Assembly (NCBI GenBank): GCA_963070105.1
Contig: OY718806.1
Coordinates: forward strand, 8,128,865 to 8,192,864
DNA length: 64,000 bases
Origin: Litomosoides sigmodontis
Taxonomy: Eukaryota; Nematoda; Chromadorea; Rhabditida; Onchocercidae
Direction: 5' to 3'
In this document: positions 43,501-59,664 of the stretch, in pieces
How the letters are laid out: the number at the start of each line of letters is the position of its first letter
Position numbering within the stretch: position 1 is the first letter of the stretch
Position numbers and translations under genes: made by a program
Notes under the pieces: model-generated
Databases searched by the model: none
What the model was told of the DNA's origin: nothing
Seen by the model: the letters and a program-made list of their open reading frames with translations, nothing else

Positions 43501-46500
43501 TTTAAACGTTGGAAATGAAAATGGTGTGTGGGAGGTTAACTTCTCTGTTAAAGTATTTTGTCCTCAAAAATACCGCTGAAGAGTGCAATTAATAAGAGTG
43601 ATTTGGTGATTGGCTTTGTTTTACTTTTTTTTCATTGCTAGGAATGAATAAACGACTAGGACAATTTCATCATGCCTTCCATGATCATGATCATATCTTT
43701 TTCTGGGGGATACGGAGGGTGAAGATGTAGGGTTAAATGAAAACTAGAATTTCTAATCGTACAAATGACATTTATTTCTGGAAATGAAAAAAATTTTCCC
43801 TACCGTTAAAAAATTCAATGTCGGGGGTTTTTTTTATAGTATTTCATAATGATCTTATGTGATACTTCTTGGATAATTAGACTTATCCATTTCACTCTCC
43901 GTACATTCACTCATTCTAGGTTATAAGTAGAACCTTGCCCTTCAGCATGCCTGCATTTCTTGAATGCTATAAAGGGTCCGAAGCAAAACCATACGAACCA
44001 GGATCATGAAAGAGTTACGTTGAGTAGGAGATTAAATTATCCTCAGATAAAAAATTATCAATTTTTAATTAAAACATCATTACAATTTGAGAATTAATTC
44101 CGCATATATAATTACTTGAATTATCGCGAAGGAACACTAGAAATTTTCAACACATAACAATGTTAAAGCATTTTTAAAAAAATAATAATAATAAAATGTA
44201 TTTCTGTTATACGTTATAAAGTATGTTTTATGTAACTTTAACTGTGAAAAATTTCTTCAACTTCATCAGTCGAGTGACGGCTAGCTTGATCACTCTGAGT
44301 TTTCTTGTTTCACATATTATTGCTTAAAGATTGAATGGGTAAAATTAACAAAAAATTGCAACATTTTTCACATTCTAAAAGGCGGCCAAGGTTCACTAAA
44401 TAATGCAACAAATCCTAACAGTATACATAAACAGAGTAACAGATCCGATGAATTAGTGAATTAATAGCACATCCGTGAATTTTATACTTACTTAGGTTCA
44501 TGGTTTGAAAAACTTTATTTAAAGATTGAATTCGCATAGTATGTAGGCGTCATATTCAGTACAAAAAAAAGTTACCAGGCATGTTTTTTTGTAACATACT
44601 AAGACATTTTGTTAAAGTATTTAATTTGATGAAATGCGTGCAAGCTACATGATGTTATGCAATGTATGTTCGCGTACCGTACAAATAGTAAAAAATATTT
44701 TTGTTAATGCTGTTGTACTATGTTGAGCAGGTTTCAATCGCAGCAAGCTGGAGGCATTTGTACGTTGCTGTAACTACATAACATGTTCTCGGAATGCTGG
44801 TCAAAACGATGTTTCTCCCCGGCGATGTTCGGGAGTACGCAATTCCGGTAACTGCAAATCAACAAGTTATTTTAAAAACAATCTTCCGTAGAGTATCGAT
44901 TGATTGAAACTTTTTTTGCCAATAGTTCATATACAGTTAAAGCAATCTTTTTTAACCTCTGTGAAACATTGCTGTAATAAATGTAATAAGTTTATTACAG
45001 TAATGTTTCACAGAGATAAAGAAAGATTGCTTTAATTGCTTATGAATTATTGGTAAAAAGAAAGACCAAACTTTCAAAGAAAATTCATATGAAACGACGA
45101 AGAATGGAAGATGTGGAAGTAGCTTTGGAAAAGATTATTCGTGCATGTTTAGATATTTGAGTAGTGCGTACTTCTTGATGAAGGATGATAACGGTTTCGC
45201 GAAAAATTCATCCAAAAACATTTTTGTTTTTTGTTAGGGAGAGGGAAGGAGAAGGCGTAGTATTGCGTTAATATGGTGAGTGCTGCTGGCTGGTTAAGTT
45301 CAGGTTGTAAAAAACAATTATTTCACATATCAATCAATAACTGGGGAGGAGAAGAGGAGGGGGGGGGTTGAAGAATACTTCATTTTCCTTTCAAATCTGT
45401 AAATAAATAACGGAAGAAAGAAAACTCTGAAGTTCTCACAATTATATGTTTTAAGCACCTACTCATTGATTTCGTGCACTTTTTTTGGCACTTCTTTTGC
45501 TGAAATTCGATGTAAAAAAAAAACTGTTCAGAGCTACTAGTTTTTTTCTGCATGAAGGCGAGCGGCTTGTTGGAAGTAGAGTTTCACTCTGACTGTGCTG
45601 TTACAGTACCACTTCAGTTCAGGAGACTTTTAGAACTTATATAAATGATCCGTAATTTCCTGTTTCTACACGCATCCCAAAATAACTCCGGATTATGCGA
45701 ATGTATTTTCAGAGTATGTGGACATGGTCCTCCATTAGTGTGTGAACGTTTTATCTTGTATTTGTCTTGAACACCAACTTTAGAAGTAGTAGTGAAGACG
45801 TGGGTACAGATTACAACTATTAACGCTCCTGTAATTTGCGAAGTGAACTTTAAGTCATCGTAATCAAAATATGCTACAAAAAGTTATTCTCTTTTTCATA
45901 GAATGTCACACTGGTTACTATTCAGATCATAATGTTCTTTTGTAGAGTACTGATACCATTTTGCAGTGAGGAGGATGTGGGTTGAATTTTGCTATACGTA
46001 ATCACTTGCTGTATCAGTCATCGCTTGTATCATTCATCGCCCTTACAGTTTATAATTAGTGGGTGAAGTTGAAATTAGAAGTTCTTTATCGACTATTCTA
46101 TTTTTATCATTTTGGACTCAGAAAAAGCAGCGATCTCCATCGAAAAGCAGAAGCTAACGTACAAAACTGTAGCTGTGCAACACAATAATTTTCGTTACAT
46201 TCACGCAAAGTATTTGTTGAGTCATAAATTGTTGGTTGTAGTAGTACACATGGCGACTTAACGCGAAAGTTTCCAGTTTCCATCTTGCTATGCGTGGAGT
46301 TTTTAACTTGACATCTTGCGTTGGTTCGAAGGTGCGGTATTGCTGTCAGTTAGCTGTTAACATTAAATCACTTCCAGCTGGAATTGCGGAGTCAAGAGAT
46401 ACAGGGGTGTTATCCTAATAAATACGGAACATGCTGTCTTTTGGCTTACTGTTTTTGGGTATCTTCCGGAATGTTCGGGCATACCTCCTGCACACAAATG

Positions 46501-47013
46501 CCACAGGTCGTTTTGACCATGAGTCACATGTTGTAAGATTTGTTGTTTTCAAAATTATTTGGTGGATGATTTGCACATGCATTTGTTTTCCATTTGAATT
46601 GTCGTAATTGCCAAAACTGATGGATTGCTAGACAATCACTTTGAGTTCTCTGTTTCGCGTTGCACGATTATCTGACACGTTGTTAAGCTGAAAAATCTCG
46701 CTTTAGAATTTATGGTTGATTTTAAGTAACGTATACGGAGTGTAAGTTTCAAAAAATTTCTTTGCAGATAAGGAAGAGGAAAAAAAACAGGTAAAAAAAT
46801 GGGTTTCAAATGCTCCATAAATTCACTCTCCTGCGTGATGGTAACGAGATTCTCGTGTCTTTTTGCATTTGAAATAATCTTGCACCAAGAAGTTCATGTC
46901 ATAGAAAGGTCGAATTCCAAAACTTTCTGGATATTAACATGCTTATCCTTCTTACATAACGCATTTTAGATAAAAGAGCCAGGAAAGGAAGCAGATCTGG
47001 CAGAGAATCGTCA
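40564..47013. other. 6.4-kb interval with no recognisable gene
   Basis: I see no exon with supportable homology or splice structure on either strand. Notable contents: an imperfect fold-back at 44918-45054, an (AAT)n stretch at about 44180-44195, and a G-rich tract at about 45342-45369. The proximal promoter of the downstream thioredoxin reductase must lie at its right end. Confidence 0.5.
44918..45054. repeat. Imperfect inverted repeat, about 64-bp arms, 9-nt loop
   Basis: Arm 44918-44981 is matched by the reverse complement of 44991-45054 with roughly a dozen differences; the innermost 25 bp (CTCTGTGAAACATT core plus CTGTAATAAA) pair almost perfectly around loop TGTAATAAG. Either strand transcript would fold into one long hairpin, as expected of a primary microRNA or of a small fold-back (MITE-like) element. 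No flanking target duplication was identified. Confidence 0.85.
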
Positions 47014-50564
<3,551 letters not shown>

Positions 50565-50569
50565 AGTAC

Positions 50570-50597
50570 GACTCATGTTTATCCATAAACATGAGTC
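50570..50597 (+). promoter_or_regulatory. Perfect hairpin 12 nt after the recoded UGA
   Basis: GACTCATGTTTAT and its exact reverse complement flank CC. Allowing a six-base loop gives an 11-bp perfect stem. Its position fits a selenocysteine redefinition element, which stalls the ribosome at the UGA in some animal selenoprotein mRNAs; the role here is inference. Confidence 0.55.
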
Positions 50598-50668
50598 AGT
50601 AGCTTGACGATTGAAACAAATGCGTTTGGATTGCGTTATCGTTGTAAGATTAATGACGCATCCAGCGC

Positions 50669-50730
50669 AGTTGTGTGACGAATTTGGGCTAAACTCCATC
50701 GTGAGCGCCCACTTTCTGATGGTTTCAATT
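50669..50730 (+). promoter_or_regulatory. SECIS element candidate (type II, GUGA core)
   Basis: Non-Watson-Crick quartet formed by GTGA (50675-50678) and TGAT (50717-50720): U-U, G-A, A-G. Helix II: 50680-50682 with 50714-50716, and 50685-50689 (TGGGC) with 50707-50711 (GCCCA). The AAA at 50691-50693 lies exactly 12 nt after the 5' core, the required spacing. CTC/GAG (50694-50696, 50703-50705) forms the apical mini-stem of type II elements. A weak helix I pairs 50669-50673 with 50726-50730. Canonical cores are AUGA; GUGA is a variant. It lies about 110 nt after the UGA and before the first AATAAA at 50828. Confidence 0.65.
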
Positions 50731-50827
50731 CGAGAGCTTTTTCTGCTGTTATGAATTTTCCTGACTTTTAAATTACTGTTCTCTTTAGATGAAGTGGTAG
50801 TAAGCTATATTTCTAGTAAACTATATC

Positions 50828-50833
50828 AATAAA
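50828..50833 (+). terminator. Likely polyadenylation signal of thioredoxin reductase
   Basis: AATAAA about 260 nt after the stop codon, with further AATAAA copies near 50874 and 50884. It leaves the SECIS candidate inside the 3' UTR. Confidence 0.55.
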
Positions 50834-50889
50834 TGTACGTAAAGCGCATATTTTCACAAGATCATGACACATCAATAAAGTTCAATAAA

Positions 50890-53800
50890 GTGTAAATGCA
50901 TCCAGACAATTTGCTTGAGTTGACTTCATTTTGATCAACAAGTTTGAGCACATCTAGTTTGCTACAAATTATAAACATCGCAAATACGTTCTGGTGAATG
51001 TTACAGAGAAATCATCGTGTGAGATCGTATCGTATGGTACGTAGACTACAAATTAAGCCATTGATATGGCCGATCCCACCTTTCTCGTGTGGTTGTGTTT
51101 TCATCGTGACTGTTTTCTGACACATAAGGTCCCAAGTGAATTCATCTCCGTTGCTGTAGAACAATGTGCTATACCTGTCGTATACGTGGACAAAACACTT
51201 GCAGAAGGAAATCTTTGTAGGACAACTAGCGGTTTCAATATATATAGTTATGATATCAGTTTTTATGTAACTAGTAATTACTAAATAAAATATTCGGGTT
51301 TTTCGTCAGCATAGAGAAATTCCATAGTGAATATTTCAAAAAACGATTCATACGGATGGATGGTGGAGTGAAACACAGTGGAAAGGAAATTGTTACAGAT
51401 GTAGCACATAGATTTTGAATTTTTGTCGGAATAGGAGAATTTGTTCTAACATTAATATCGCATGTTTCTGTAAATTGGTAAATGGACTTGAATATCCATA
51501 AGAAAAAACGTTTGGAGCAAAATGAAGAATTCCTCCAATCTCACTTCACACGCATTTTTTAATGATAATTAAAAGAACTTTAATTATGAATGCGACCATT
51601 TAATGGACAGATGTTCAAGTATTCTCTCATAAGCTAATACGTTTAATTTCGCAGTGTATAAGCTACTAAGATGCTATAGGAAGAAAATGTTTCAAGAAAC
51701 TAAGTTTCATGTCAAATCTATTTTGTAGCAGACGATTGAAATCTCATGCTTTTTCACAGCTCAGTTACTCAACACTTTTTTTTTAAGCGATGAAAGAAAC
51801 CTATTGGAAGGATAAATAAAAAGAAGTCATTCAACAGGGAACGAATTTTTACAGTACTCCTTATCTCTTTAAGCCCGAAGCATGTTATCATTTTAAAACT
51901 TCATCACTACTAATTACAATAATACTTTTGTCAGTCGAAAAATGTTACTGTAAGTAAAATGTACTGAATTAAGTGAAATGTATGCGATAGTTATATGGAT
52001 TGAATATATTGCGCAAAAATACAAATTACACCAATCTATATGTGGACATTCTGTTGTTTCACGTGATGAACAAAATGTGAAATTATGGTTAAATGCAATA
52101 AAAATTTTGCAAAAAATTTATTTTAAATCCACTGTTTGCATTACTTATGAATTCAATCAATCCTCTACAACATTACCGCCTTTCTCCCCTCTTTCTATAG
52201 TGACTTGCAGAACGGTATGGAAAAAGGATAAACATTCTACAGTAAATAAATTGCTTTTTTTTTCCCTCTCAATAGAAATAACGTGAAGTTTAGAAGATCG
52301 TAATCATGGGAAAGAGGTAATACAGGTGGACGAGATGGGAAAGAGTTAGATGGATGGATGAATGGTACGATCAGTTTCAATGTACACTGCTCGCAGATTG
52401 TATGAGCAACACTGACTGACCACACACGACGCTTCTTGCATTTAACTGCGATGTTGCCACACGGGACCACACGCACAGTCAGTGAGGCTATCAGGATGTA
52501 TACCACAGTGGCATCCCTACAATATTGATCGTGCAGACGCGAACGAACGACAATCGCAACCGTCGACATTCTTCAGTTGGCGTAAACGCGATGGGAAGGA
52601 ATGGATGAGTGGTCCAGTGGATTATGCCGCATTTCCGATCACGGAACTGAACGTTTCATGGGAAGTGTGGTCATCAGATGAATTATTTCTCATTCAAACT
52701 TATCTCACGCAGTTAGCTAATGAAATTAATCTTTGAACGAAACATTGTTAAGCATTTCCTCAACTGCGATCATTTTCAATTTCTCTTCAATGATTACAAA
52801 GCTATATAGTTTATCCTGTTATGCAAGGTCGACGTAGTCGACGTGAACTAATTTATCACATTCACTTTTCAATATTAAAAATGATATTTTGCAAGAAAAT
52901 AGTACATTTGAATTTGTGATAAATTTAATTATGCATGTACGCATGATGCACGTATATCCTTGCGTTTAGGCATGATAAGATAGACTTTGTTATACTGCAC
53001 TGTTGGTGGCTTAGCAGAGCAACAAGCGAAACGAATCATACATGCCTACCTTCCAAGTCATAATAGGCCGATTTACGAACTCAAACCACTGCCATTTCAA
53101 TCCACAATTTTGACATGGTTTTTTTCGTTTGAAAGAAACATAGGTTTTTTTTGCGGGAAATTTTTTCCCAAGAAATTATTTCTGATTGCACTTCTCGAAA
53201 TGGAAAAATTACTGCAACGATATAAATTAACCATTCACAGTGCTTTTCAACAAATGTGAGTTTTAAGACGCAGGTGTTAAATTTGATTAGAAATCCATTT
53301 ATTATTTAATTCATTTTTTTTAAATCAACTTATTTTTATAGTCAAGCAAATGGTTGTTGGATGAAGAGAGAGAACTTGAAAAATACCAACTTCAATTTCT
53401 TTTATTTTGAAATAAGACAGAAAAAAAAAGCTACACAATTCAACAAATAGACAAATTATTCAACTCCTATTGCCATTTGTGAGGAAATTTTTTACTTTCA
53501 ATTTTTTAAATTATTACGAGCTTTTTCATGGGAATTTATCATCCGGTTTGCATGAGTACGTGGATTTAAATTTATGAGTGAGATTAGAATGACTATCAAT
53601 CTGCTCTGATCACTAATAACGCTAGAAACTTGGAATTTTCGAGATTAGGGATTTTCACTTGGAGAAGGTAAGATAACTCGCATCTTTTTTATCTCAGATT
53701 ATCACAAATTATTCCTAATGAGATTACTTAACTTTGATTGATAGAAATTTGGGAATTTCATTTTTTTTTAGTGAATCAATCTAATCAAAAGCTTTGAGAA

Positions 53801-54862
53801 ACGTATCAGCGATCACTGATATTTTCGGGTGAAGGTTTTTTTTCACAAAAAACTGACCTCACATTTTTATGCTGCGCAGTATTTCCAGTTTTACTTTCCA
53901 CGCTGTTGAGAAGGGAAAAAAAAAGATGCGTATGGAAGTCATTCTATTTCTTATCCTTTGGTATGCTAGGAAGCCTTAATTAGAAATTCCCTCCTTCCGT
54001 TAACTATCATTCACGTAATTTGTCGGTCAAAGTGAGGAGTGAAGGAAAAGTTTGGAAAATTTTACAAATAGAATGCATCGGTTTTGATGGAAGTTTCTGT
54101 GAGTTCCTCTTTTTATTTAACTATCGTTGAATTTTTCGATGTCCTCAAGGAAAAAAAATTTGACATCCATAGGTTGAATTTTATTTTCAAACAGAATTGA
54201 AATACTTTTACTGAAACACAAAATGTTTAATAAAACGAAATTTAGTGTAACTAAATACAAGTAGCGGGTGTTTTAAAGAAGAAAAGCTATAATTTTGTAA
54301 TAAACCACAATGGCGACGGTTTTTTTTAAGGATATAACCGTTCTTCGTACATTGTTGGTCCACGATGCGCGAGTTGAACGGTGAAGGATAAGAAATGCAG
54401 AAATACAGAAGGAATGCCACGGAAGTTGTATGGTTTGATGATAATCTGAATTTTATTACAGCATTTCAGGTGGCTTTTCGTCTTTTAAGTGTAAAAGCGT
54501 TCGAAGCATCATTTTCGTAGTATTTCAAGAGTGAATTTACCAGCGTTTTTTTTTGAACATTTTTCTCTCGCTTTCATAGTTAAAAAAAATCTCCCTCCAG
54601 TAGTCTTTTTTTTTCCTGAATTTCTGAATTACATCACATGTTGTTTGAATTTTTTGTTTAGAAAAAAGAGACTGTCTAAAAGAGGAAGAAATTTTTCTAC
54701 TTAAATTATCAAACTCTTCTTGCCGTAACAATTCTGAAACCTTTGTTCACGTATTTTTAGAGGCGAAAAAGGACGTTGATGAGGCAGCGGAAAAATCCTC
54801 GGTCCCTGAAAAAATTTTTTAATTTTTCTTCTGTCACAGTGTTCAAAATTTAACACTCCTTA
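50890..54862. other. Interval between convergent thioredoxin reductase and copine genes
   Basis: No recognised gene. A frame at 52480-52736 (contains FFSWRKRDGKEWMSGPVDYA) has GC content nearer 50% than its surroundings and ends in a stop, but lacks an ATG and a confirmed upstream exon. A second frame at 51066-51284 begins MADPTFLVWLCFHRD. Both are only candidates. The rest is AT-rich with poly-T/poly-A runs. Confidence 0.4.
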
Positions 54863-57800
54863 TCACTCCCACATTGCAAATTTTGAAACTGATGCTTTAC
54901 AAAATTCGCGGACAATGGAATTGCTGCTTTTACCTGCGTAGTTGTGATGTTTTTTAACATTGCAGCAATCAGATGTACTTGCGTATTCTGCTTCGTCGAA
55001 ATCCTCAGCTGACTGATCACTGATGGATTCTGTCACACTGATCCTCTCCTGACCATACTCTAATTTAGAATCAGTGCTACCACTCGAACTCTCAGTGAAT
55101 AACACAACCATTTAACTCAGGTGTAACAGGTAATTCTATTAAGATTCATCATAAGTTGGAAAAAGTTTTAGTGTAAGAATGTTTATTTCTTGAAGCAAAG
55201 GAAAATGTACTAATTTAAAAAAAAAATTTTTAAATGTCAACAGTTTCATTTTAACACTGCCACAATAGAGAAAAAGATAAAGTGAAAGAGATTCTGTATC
55301 GGAAATTTCAAAAAATTTAGATAGTAAACTTACCTTTGTATGTTTCGCTAAAGAACCATAGTGTTTAAAATCCTGAGGAATATGGCCATTTCTGATCGAC
55401 CAGTTAATCATTTGCGATGGAATGTGTCGTAATGCACGTTGAGCAAGTAATTCCAAAAAATTATCATCGTTTGATAATTTATTTCGAAACTTTGTTAATG
55501 CTACAAACTGAAAATACAGCAGTTCATTCAGTGATAGAAAGCAATCACGTACGATTTAACTTTCTGATACCTTTAAGTTTCTACACTTAATTTCTGATCC
55601 TTCCTCTCCCTCTCCCTCTCCCTCTCTCTCTCTCTCTAAAGTTAATATTCGTCCTGTTATTTTTCATTAATGTTATATAGTTTTAGGTATGGACCTGTAA
55701 CATATCACGTTCAGCTCGACGATTTTCATAGGAAATACGACCAGCTGAAAGACCAAGACGCGCCATTTCTCTACAGTCATCGCCTGTTGCAATAAATATA
55801 ATTGAAAGTGGAGCTTTGGATGCAAATATCGTCGCCTAAATTTACTGTTTATTGAAATTGAATTGTTCAAAGTACCGCAGTTATTAAGTGACCAGAGAGA
55901 AATTTTACGACATTCATAAAGTGTCAATTCTCAATTATTCCACAAAACTAATTATAAATACTTTACCTGTACTGTTTCTCGGATATCATTTATCTTTCCT
56001 TTGCTAATTATTGCTAATACAAAATACGAGCATTGTGATTTTTCACGCTTACGTACATTGATAGCCACTCTAAAACTGATTATAAAATATTTTAGATGGA
56101 GAAGAGGATGTAAATTGCATCAGGAAATCCGTATCAGGTCAACATGGGTGCTCGCAATAGATTTTAGATGATCTGATACAATTGGGCTCACTTTGATACA
56201 TGATAAATGATATGAGCAAAATTAGCGGTTGTGCTGGGTTGTACATGAGCGTTCGCTTTCCAGAATGCATCAAGTAAACCGTTAATTCCTTGACAATTTG
56301 GATCCGTTTCCAGATTCTGCAACTCCAATTAGTAATTAATTACAATTCAAATATCTATTTGATATTACTGATTCAAAAAGCAAGGAAAAGAAAGTCCATT
56401 TTAACTTATTAAAACATTTGTATGTGTGTGCTGCCATTGAAATTGAGAACGACTGTGAGTGAGGCCGATATGTTATGAATTATTCCATCACATTGGTCGA
56501 TAAATTAAGTGAGATTTAATTCAATTGAAAATTTAAAAGTATTTATGTTTGCTAACGCTACACTGAATGATGATGCTAAGCAAAGTTTTACAAGGCAAAA
56601 TTGCTGTGATTTTCGAAAATGTGGCGGAATTCGCGCTCCGAAACCAAACGCTGCGTAGTTTTGCGAGCTAAAAAAACGCATATTAATATTTAAATTTTGC
56701 AATAATTATTTGGCTTAAAACTTTAATTAAACCATAAAAGTCTCGTAAAAAAAGAAAGAAAACAAAGCTTAAAGCTCATAGCTTAAATTTCATTTAATAT
56801 TTGAAACTAAAAAAAAACTTGCAAATTATGACGCCGAAATGGCTCACAAATTGAACGAATAACACATTCAACATCATTTGCAAAACTTGGACTTGCGCCA
56901 TTTGTATTTGAAATTGAAAAGTCCACCGCAATAGCAAACGATAAGCAATAGCTAAAATATTCATTTTGAAATTGAAATGCTAAGTAAATGGTATTATTGG
57001 ATTTAGTTAAAACCATACCCATTGGTGATGTAGTCGAGGAAGGAATATATTGTGATTTCGCTGCACTTAATCACTTCAATTGTACCGTTCCTTTTTTTAT
57101 CGCTATCTAGTCCAACTTGTAGCTGAATTCGTGAAAAATGAGAAAATAGCAATTGTTCTTCGAAATGAAAGAGTAGTAGTTGAAAAAATGTACCATCGAA
57201 ATTGATTAAAATTAACACATCAAATGCTTACATATAAGATTTTCCGTTGTTCGGACGTTTTGAAAAGCACATCCGAAGATGTGATGAGCTGTCCTATGAT
57301 CGAACATTTTTCACGCTCATCACGTGAGTAGCAGAGCACTTCGAAATTTCTTGGATAATTCATTCGTTTACTTTTTAAACTTTCAGTTTTCTTTTTCTTT
57401 TTTAATTTAAATTAGCGTATTTAAATTGTAACACGGTTTTACGCATAGTACACAAGGGACTGTATGAAAAATCAATTTTAGGTGAACGATTATCATTCCA
57501 CTACAATCATCAATGCAAGCACAAATGAGAAAAAGAAACGGCATAAAATTAAATGTCAACCTGTTATCGGAGCCCGTAATCACATTTTTTGGTAGTTTAA
57601 ACGGTTTCCAAAGAATCTTGGATGAGTATAATTGACAATCGCTTGTATACAACAAATTGTGCATTTCGTTTTCTTCCACTCGAAACATTTGAAAATAAAT
57701 CTGAACATATGAAATGATGTAAATTTATACATTTTACAATTAATCTTGACATCGAAATTTTTTTTTCCATTCGTACACTGATCGCTGATATGAGTGAAGT

Positions 57801-59500
57801 GATTCCTATGACGGTTGAAAATGATTGAAAGAATGCTAGACAGTTATTAATTAAACTCATTAATTCATGGTGAAATCGTTTGAAATGAGTGAAATTTATG
57901 CAAAATTTAGAACATCACCAAACCTGCGTATTCTCAAGTCCTTTCCTCGGAAAATTTTTGCCACAAAATTGTAAAAGCATCGTTTGTTCTTTTGGTTGAG
58001 CGGTGTATGATATTGCCAATGTACCAATACGTTTACCGCTTTTTATTTCACTTAAAAAAAATTAACTGTTTTATAGCGTAATTATTTCAACAGTAGTTTT
58101 ATAGATTAAACAACGTCTAAAAGTTTTTGCTACGAATTATTATTTGTTATTGTTATTATTATACTATTATTAGTAATTACTATTATTATTACTCATGCAG
58201 TAAAACCCAAAAGTTAAAGAAGTTGGAGCAGTAACAAAAAAAATGAAACGTGAAATTTTATAATTTTAAAAATTTGACACATTTTTTGATGATTAGGAAT
58301 TTTTGATGGTTAAATCATTGAAGACTTCTGCGGATGAACTTACATCAATTGTTTGGAAAGAATTTGCGCAGCGATGACAACTTCTGTGACAAAAAATGTC
58401 GTTGCACCAACAATTATCACTTCTTCTTCGCTGTAGTCACAGCTTTAATGTTAGCAATTTTTTCATTTAAATTACAAAATTATGTGGTTTAAAAAGTGTT
58501 GGAAAGCACACGTGCGGAATTGTCTTATATTATAATTTAAAGATTTAAACTTTCCTCTATGAAGTGAATTTTTTACGCATTCGTGCGCAAGTAGACACGT
58601 TTGCAAAAAGGGGAAAAAGGGAAATAAATGCTAACATTTCAATCTTTAAGTGCTGATCTCGCTTAAATGAATACGTCACTGAGAATGCATTAGGAATTGA
58701 AATTACATCTGTTTTGTGAATAATCTCCGTTGTTGCAACCTGAAAATTTTTCGTTCTTTTTTCAACCTGTTCGCTTAAATTTTCACATTGATAATTGAAC
58801 AGAGCGATGAACTCACAAGTTTCCAAGGACTTTCAAATCCATTTTCATTCACAGATATCAGGCAGACCAGGTCATCAAATGAGAATAAATCGGTCTTTAA
58901 TTCACTAAAATGAAGCAGTTCGTTATGGTTGAATGCATTTAAGGCTTGAATTTTTACATCGTTACACTCAGCAAGTCCTACATCCACTCTGTCAGCTTCA
59001 TCGCAAACATAATTTTTATTGTAAAAGATAGTAAATTATGAAATGTTTGATCATTGAAGTGTGCTAAGTTCTGGCATTGCCCTCTCTCTTTCTCTCTCTC
59101 CCTTCTTCCCTCTCTATCTCTCTCTACAAGATTTTTTGATAGGCAAACCTAATCTGTAGACTGATTTCAAGGATATCTCGTACAGTCACTTTGTTGCTGT
59201 ATGATCCATCACCGGAAGACTTATCACGGCTGTAATGCTGCACATCGAAGGATTCCAGAAACTTTAATTCAAATATATGAATTTCAATAAAATTTAAAGC
59301 TAAATTTTCCTGATAGCCTATTTCAGTTTTGATAGCAATTGCCAACTTAGCCAGCGTAATTCTGATAATTACAATTATTTCTACAAGCAAATTAATATGT
59401 TAAAATTCTTTTTTCATTAAGTAAATTTAATCAAAGGAAATATCGCCATAAATCCTTTTGTTTGTATTTCAATGTTTCAAAAAAAATTAAAAAAAATGAC
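54863..59500 (-). CDS. Copine (two C2 domains plus von Willebrand A / copine domain)
   Basis: Calcium-dependent phospholipid-binding family. The C-terminal vWA half is clear: SDKKRNGTIEVIKC and FLDYITNG at 57010-57120; AIAVDFSISN (MIDAS DxSxS) at about 56900-56960; FGFGARIPPHFRKSQQF near 56605-56665; 56192-56316 (NCQGINGLLDAFWKAN, NFAHIIYHVSK); 55967-56069 (CSYFVLAIISKGKINDIRE); 55695-55835 (PLSIIFIATGDDCREMARLG, RRAERDMLQ); 55334-55507 (FVALTKFRN, LAQRALRHIPSQMINW). A terminal exon 54863-55090 would add a Ser/acidic tail ending KFAMWE. C2B is represented at about 57545-57690 (KILWKPFKLPKNVITGSDN). Exons at 57920-58060, 58340-58430, 58815-59000 and 59130-59370 are weaker C2-like pieces, so the 5' boundary is approximate. 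The splice before the FGFGARIPP exon did not join cleanly in my reading. Confidence 0.8.
55598..55637. repeat. CT-rich simple repeat in a copine intron
   Basis: CTCCCT units grading into (CT)n between the exons ending at 55695 and starting at 55507. Confidence 0.9.
58138..58195. repeat. Imperfect (TTA)n tract in a copine intron
   Basis: TTA/TTG-type trinucleotides with interruptions over about 58 bp. Confidence 0.75.
59081..59125. repeat. CT-rich simple repeat
   Basis: (CT)n with CCTT and CCCT interruptions beside the putative 59130-59370 copine exon; on the sense (minus) strand this is purine-rich. Confidence 0.85.
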
Positions 59501-59569
59501 TTATAGAAAATTTTACTTCATCATCGCACTAGCGACTGGATCAGTTCATACTTGCATATTTAAACAATG

Positions 59570-59571
<2 letters not shown>

Positions 59572-59663
<92 letters not shown>
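59572..59663. repeat. (TA)46 microsatellite
   Basis: 92 bp of uninterrupted TA dinucleotides upstream of the copine gene. Confidence 0.97.

Positions 59664-59664
<1 letters not shown>

Noticed and set aside
40564..47013. Possible tRNA, spliced-leader, U6 or 5S genes in the gene-poor intervals
   Set aside because: I looked for B-box-like GGTTCRANNCC and for the conserved starts of these RNAs and saw none, but a covariance-model scan was not possible.
50591..50653. Alternative SECIS placement using the ATGA at 50591
   Set aside because: The distance from that core to the nearest AA is 19 nt, too long, and the same bases are needed for the perfect hairpin at 50570-50597.
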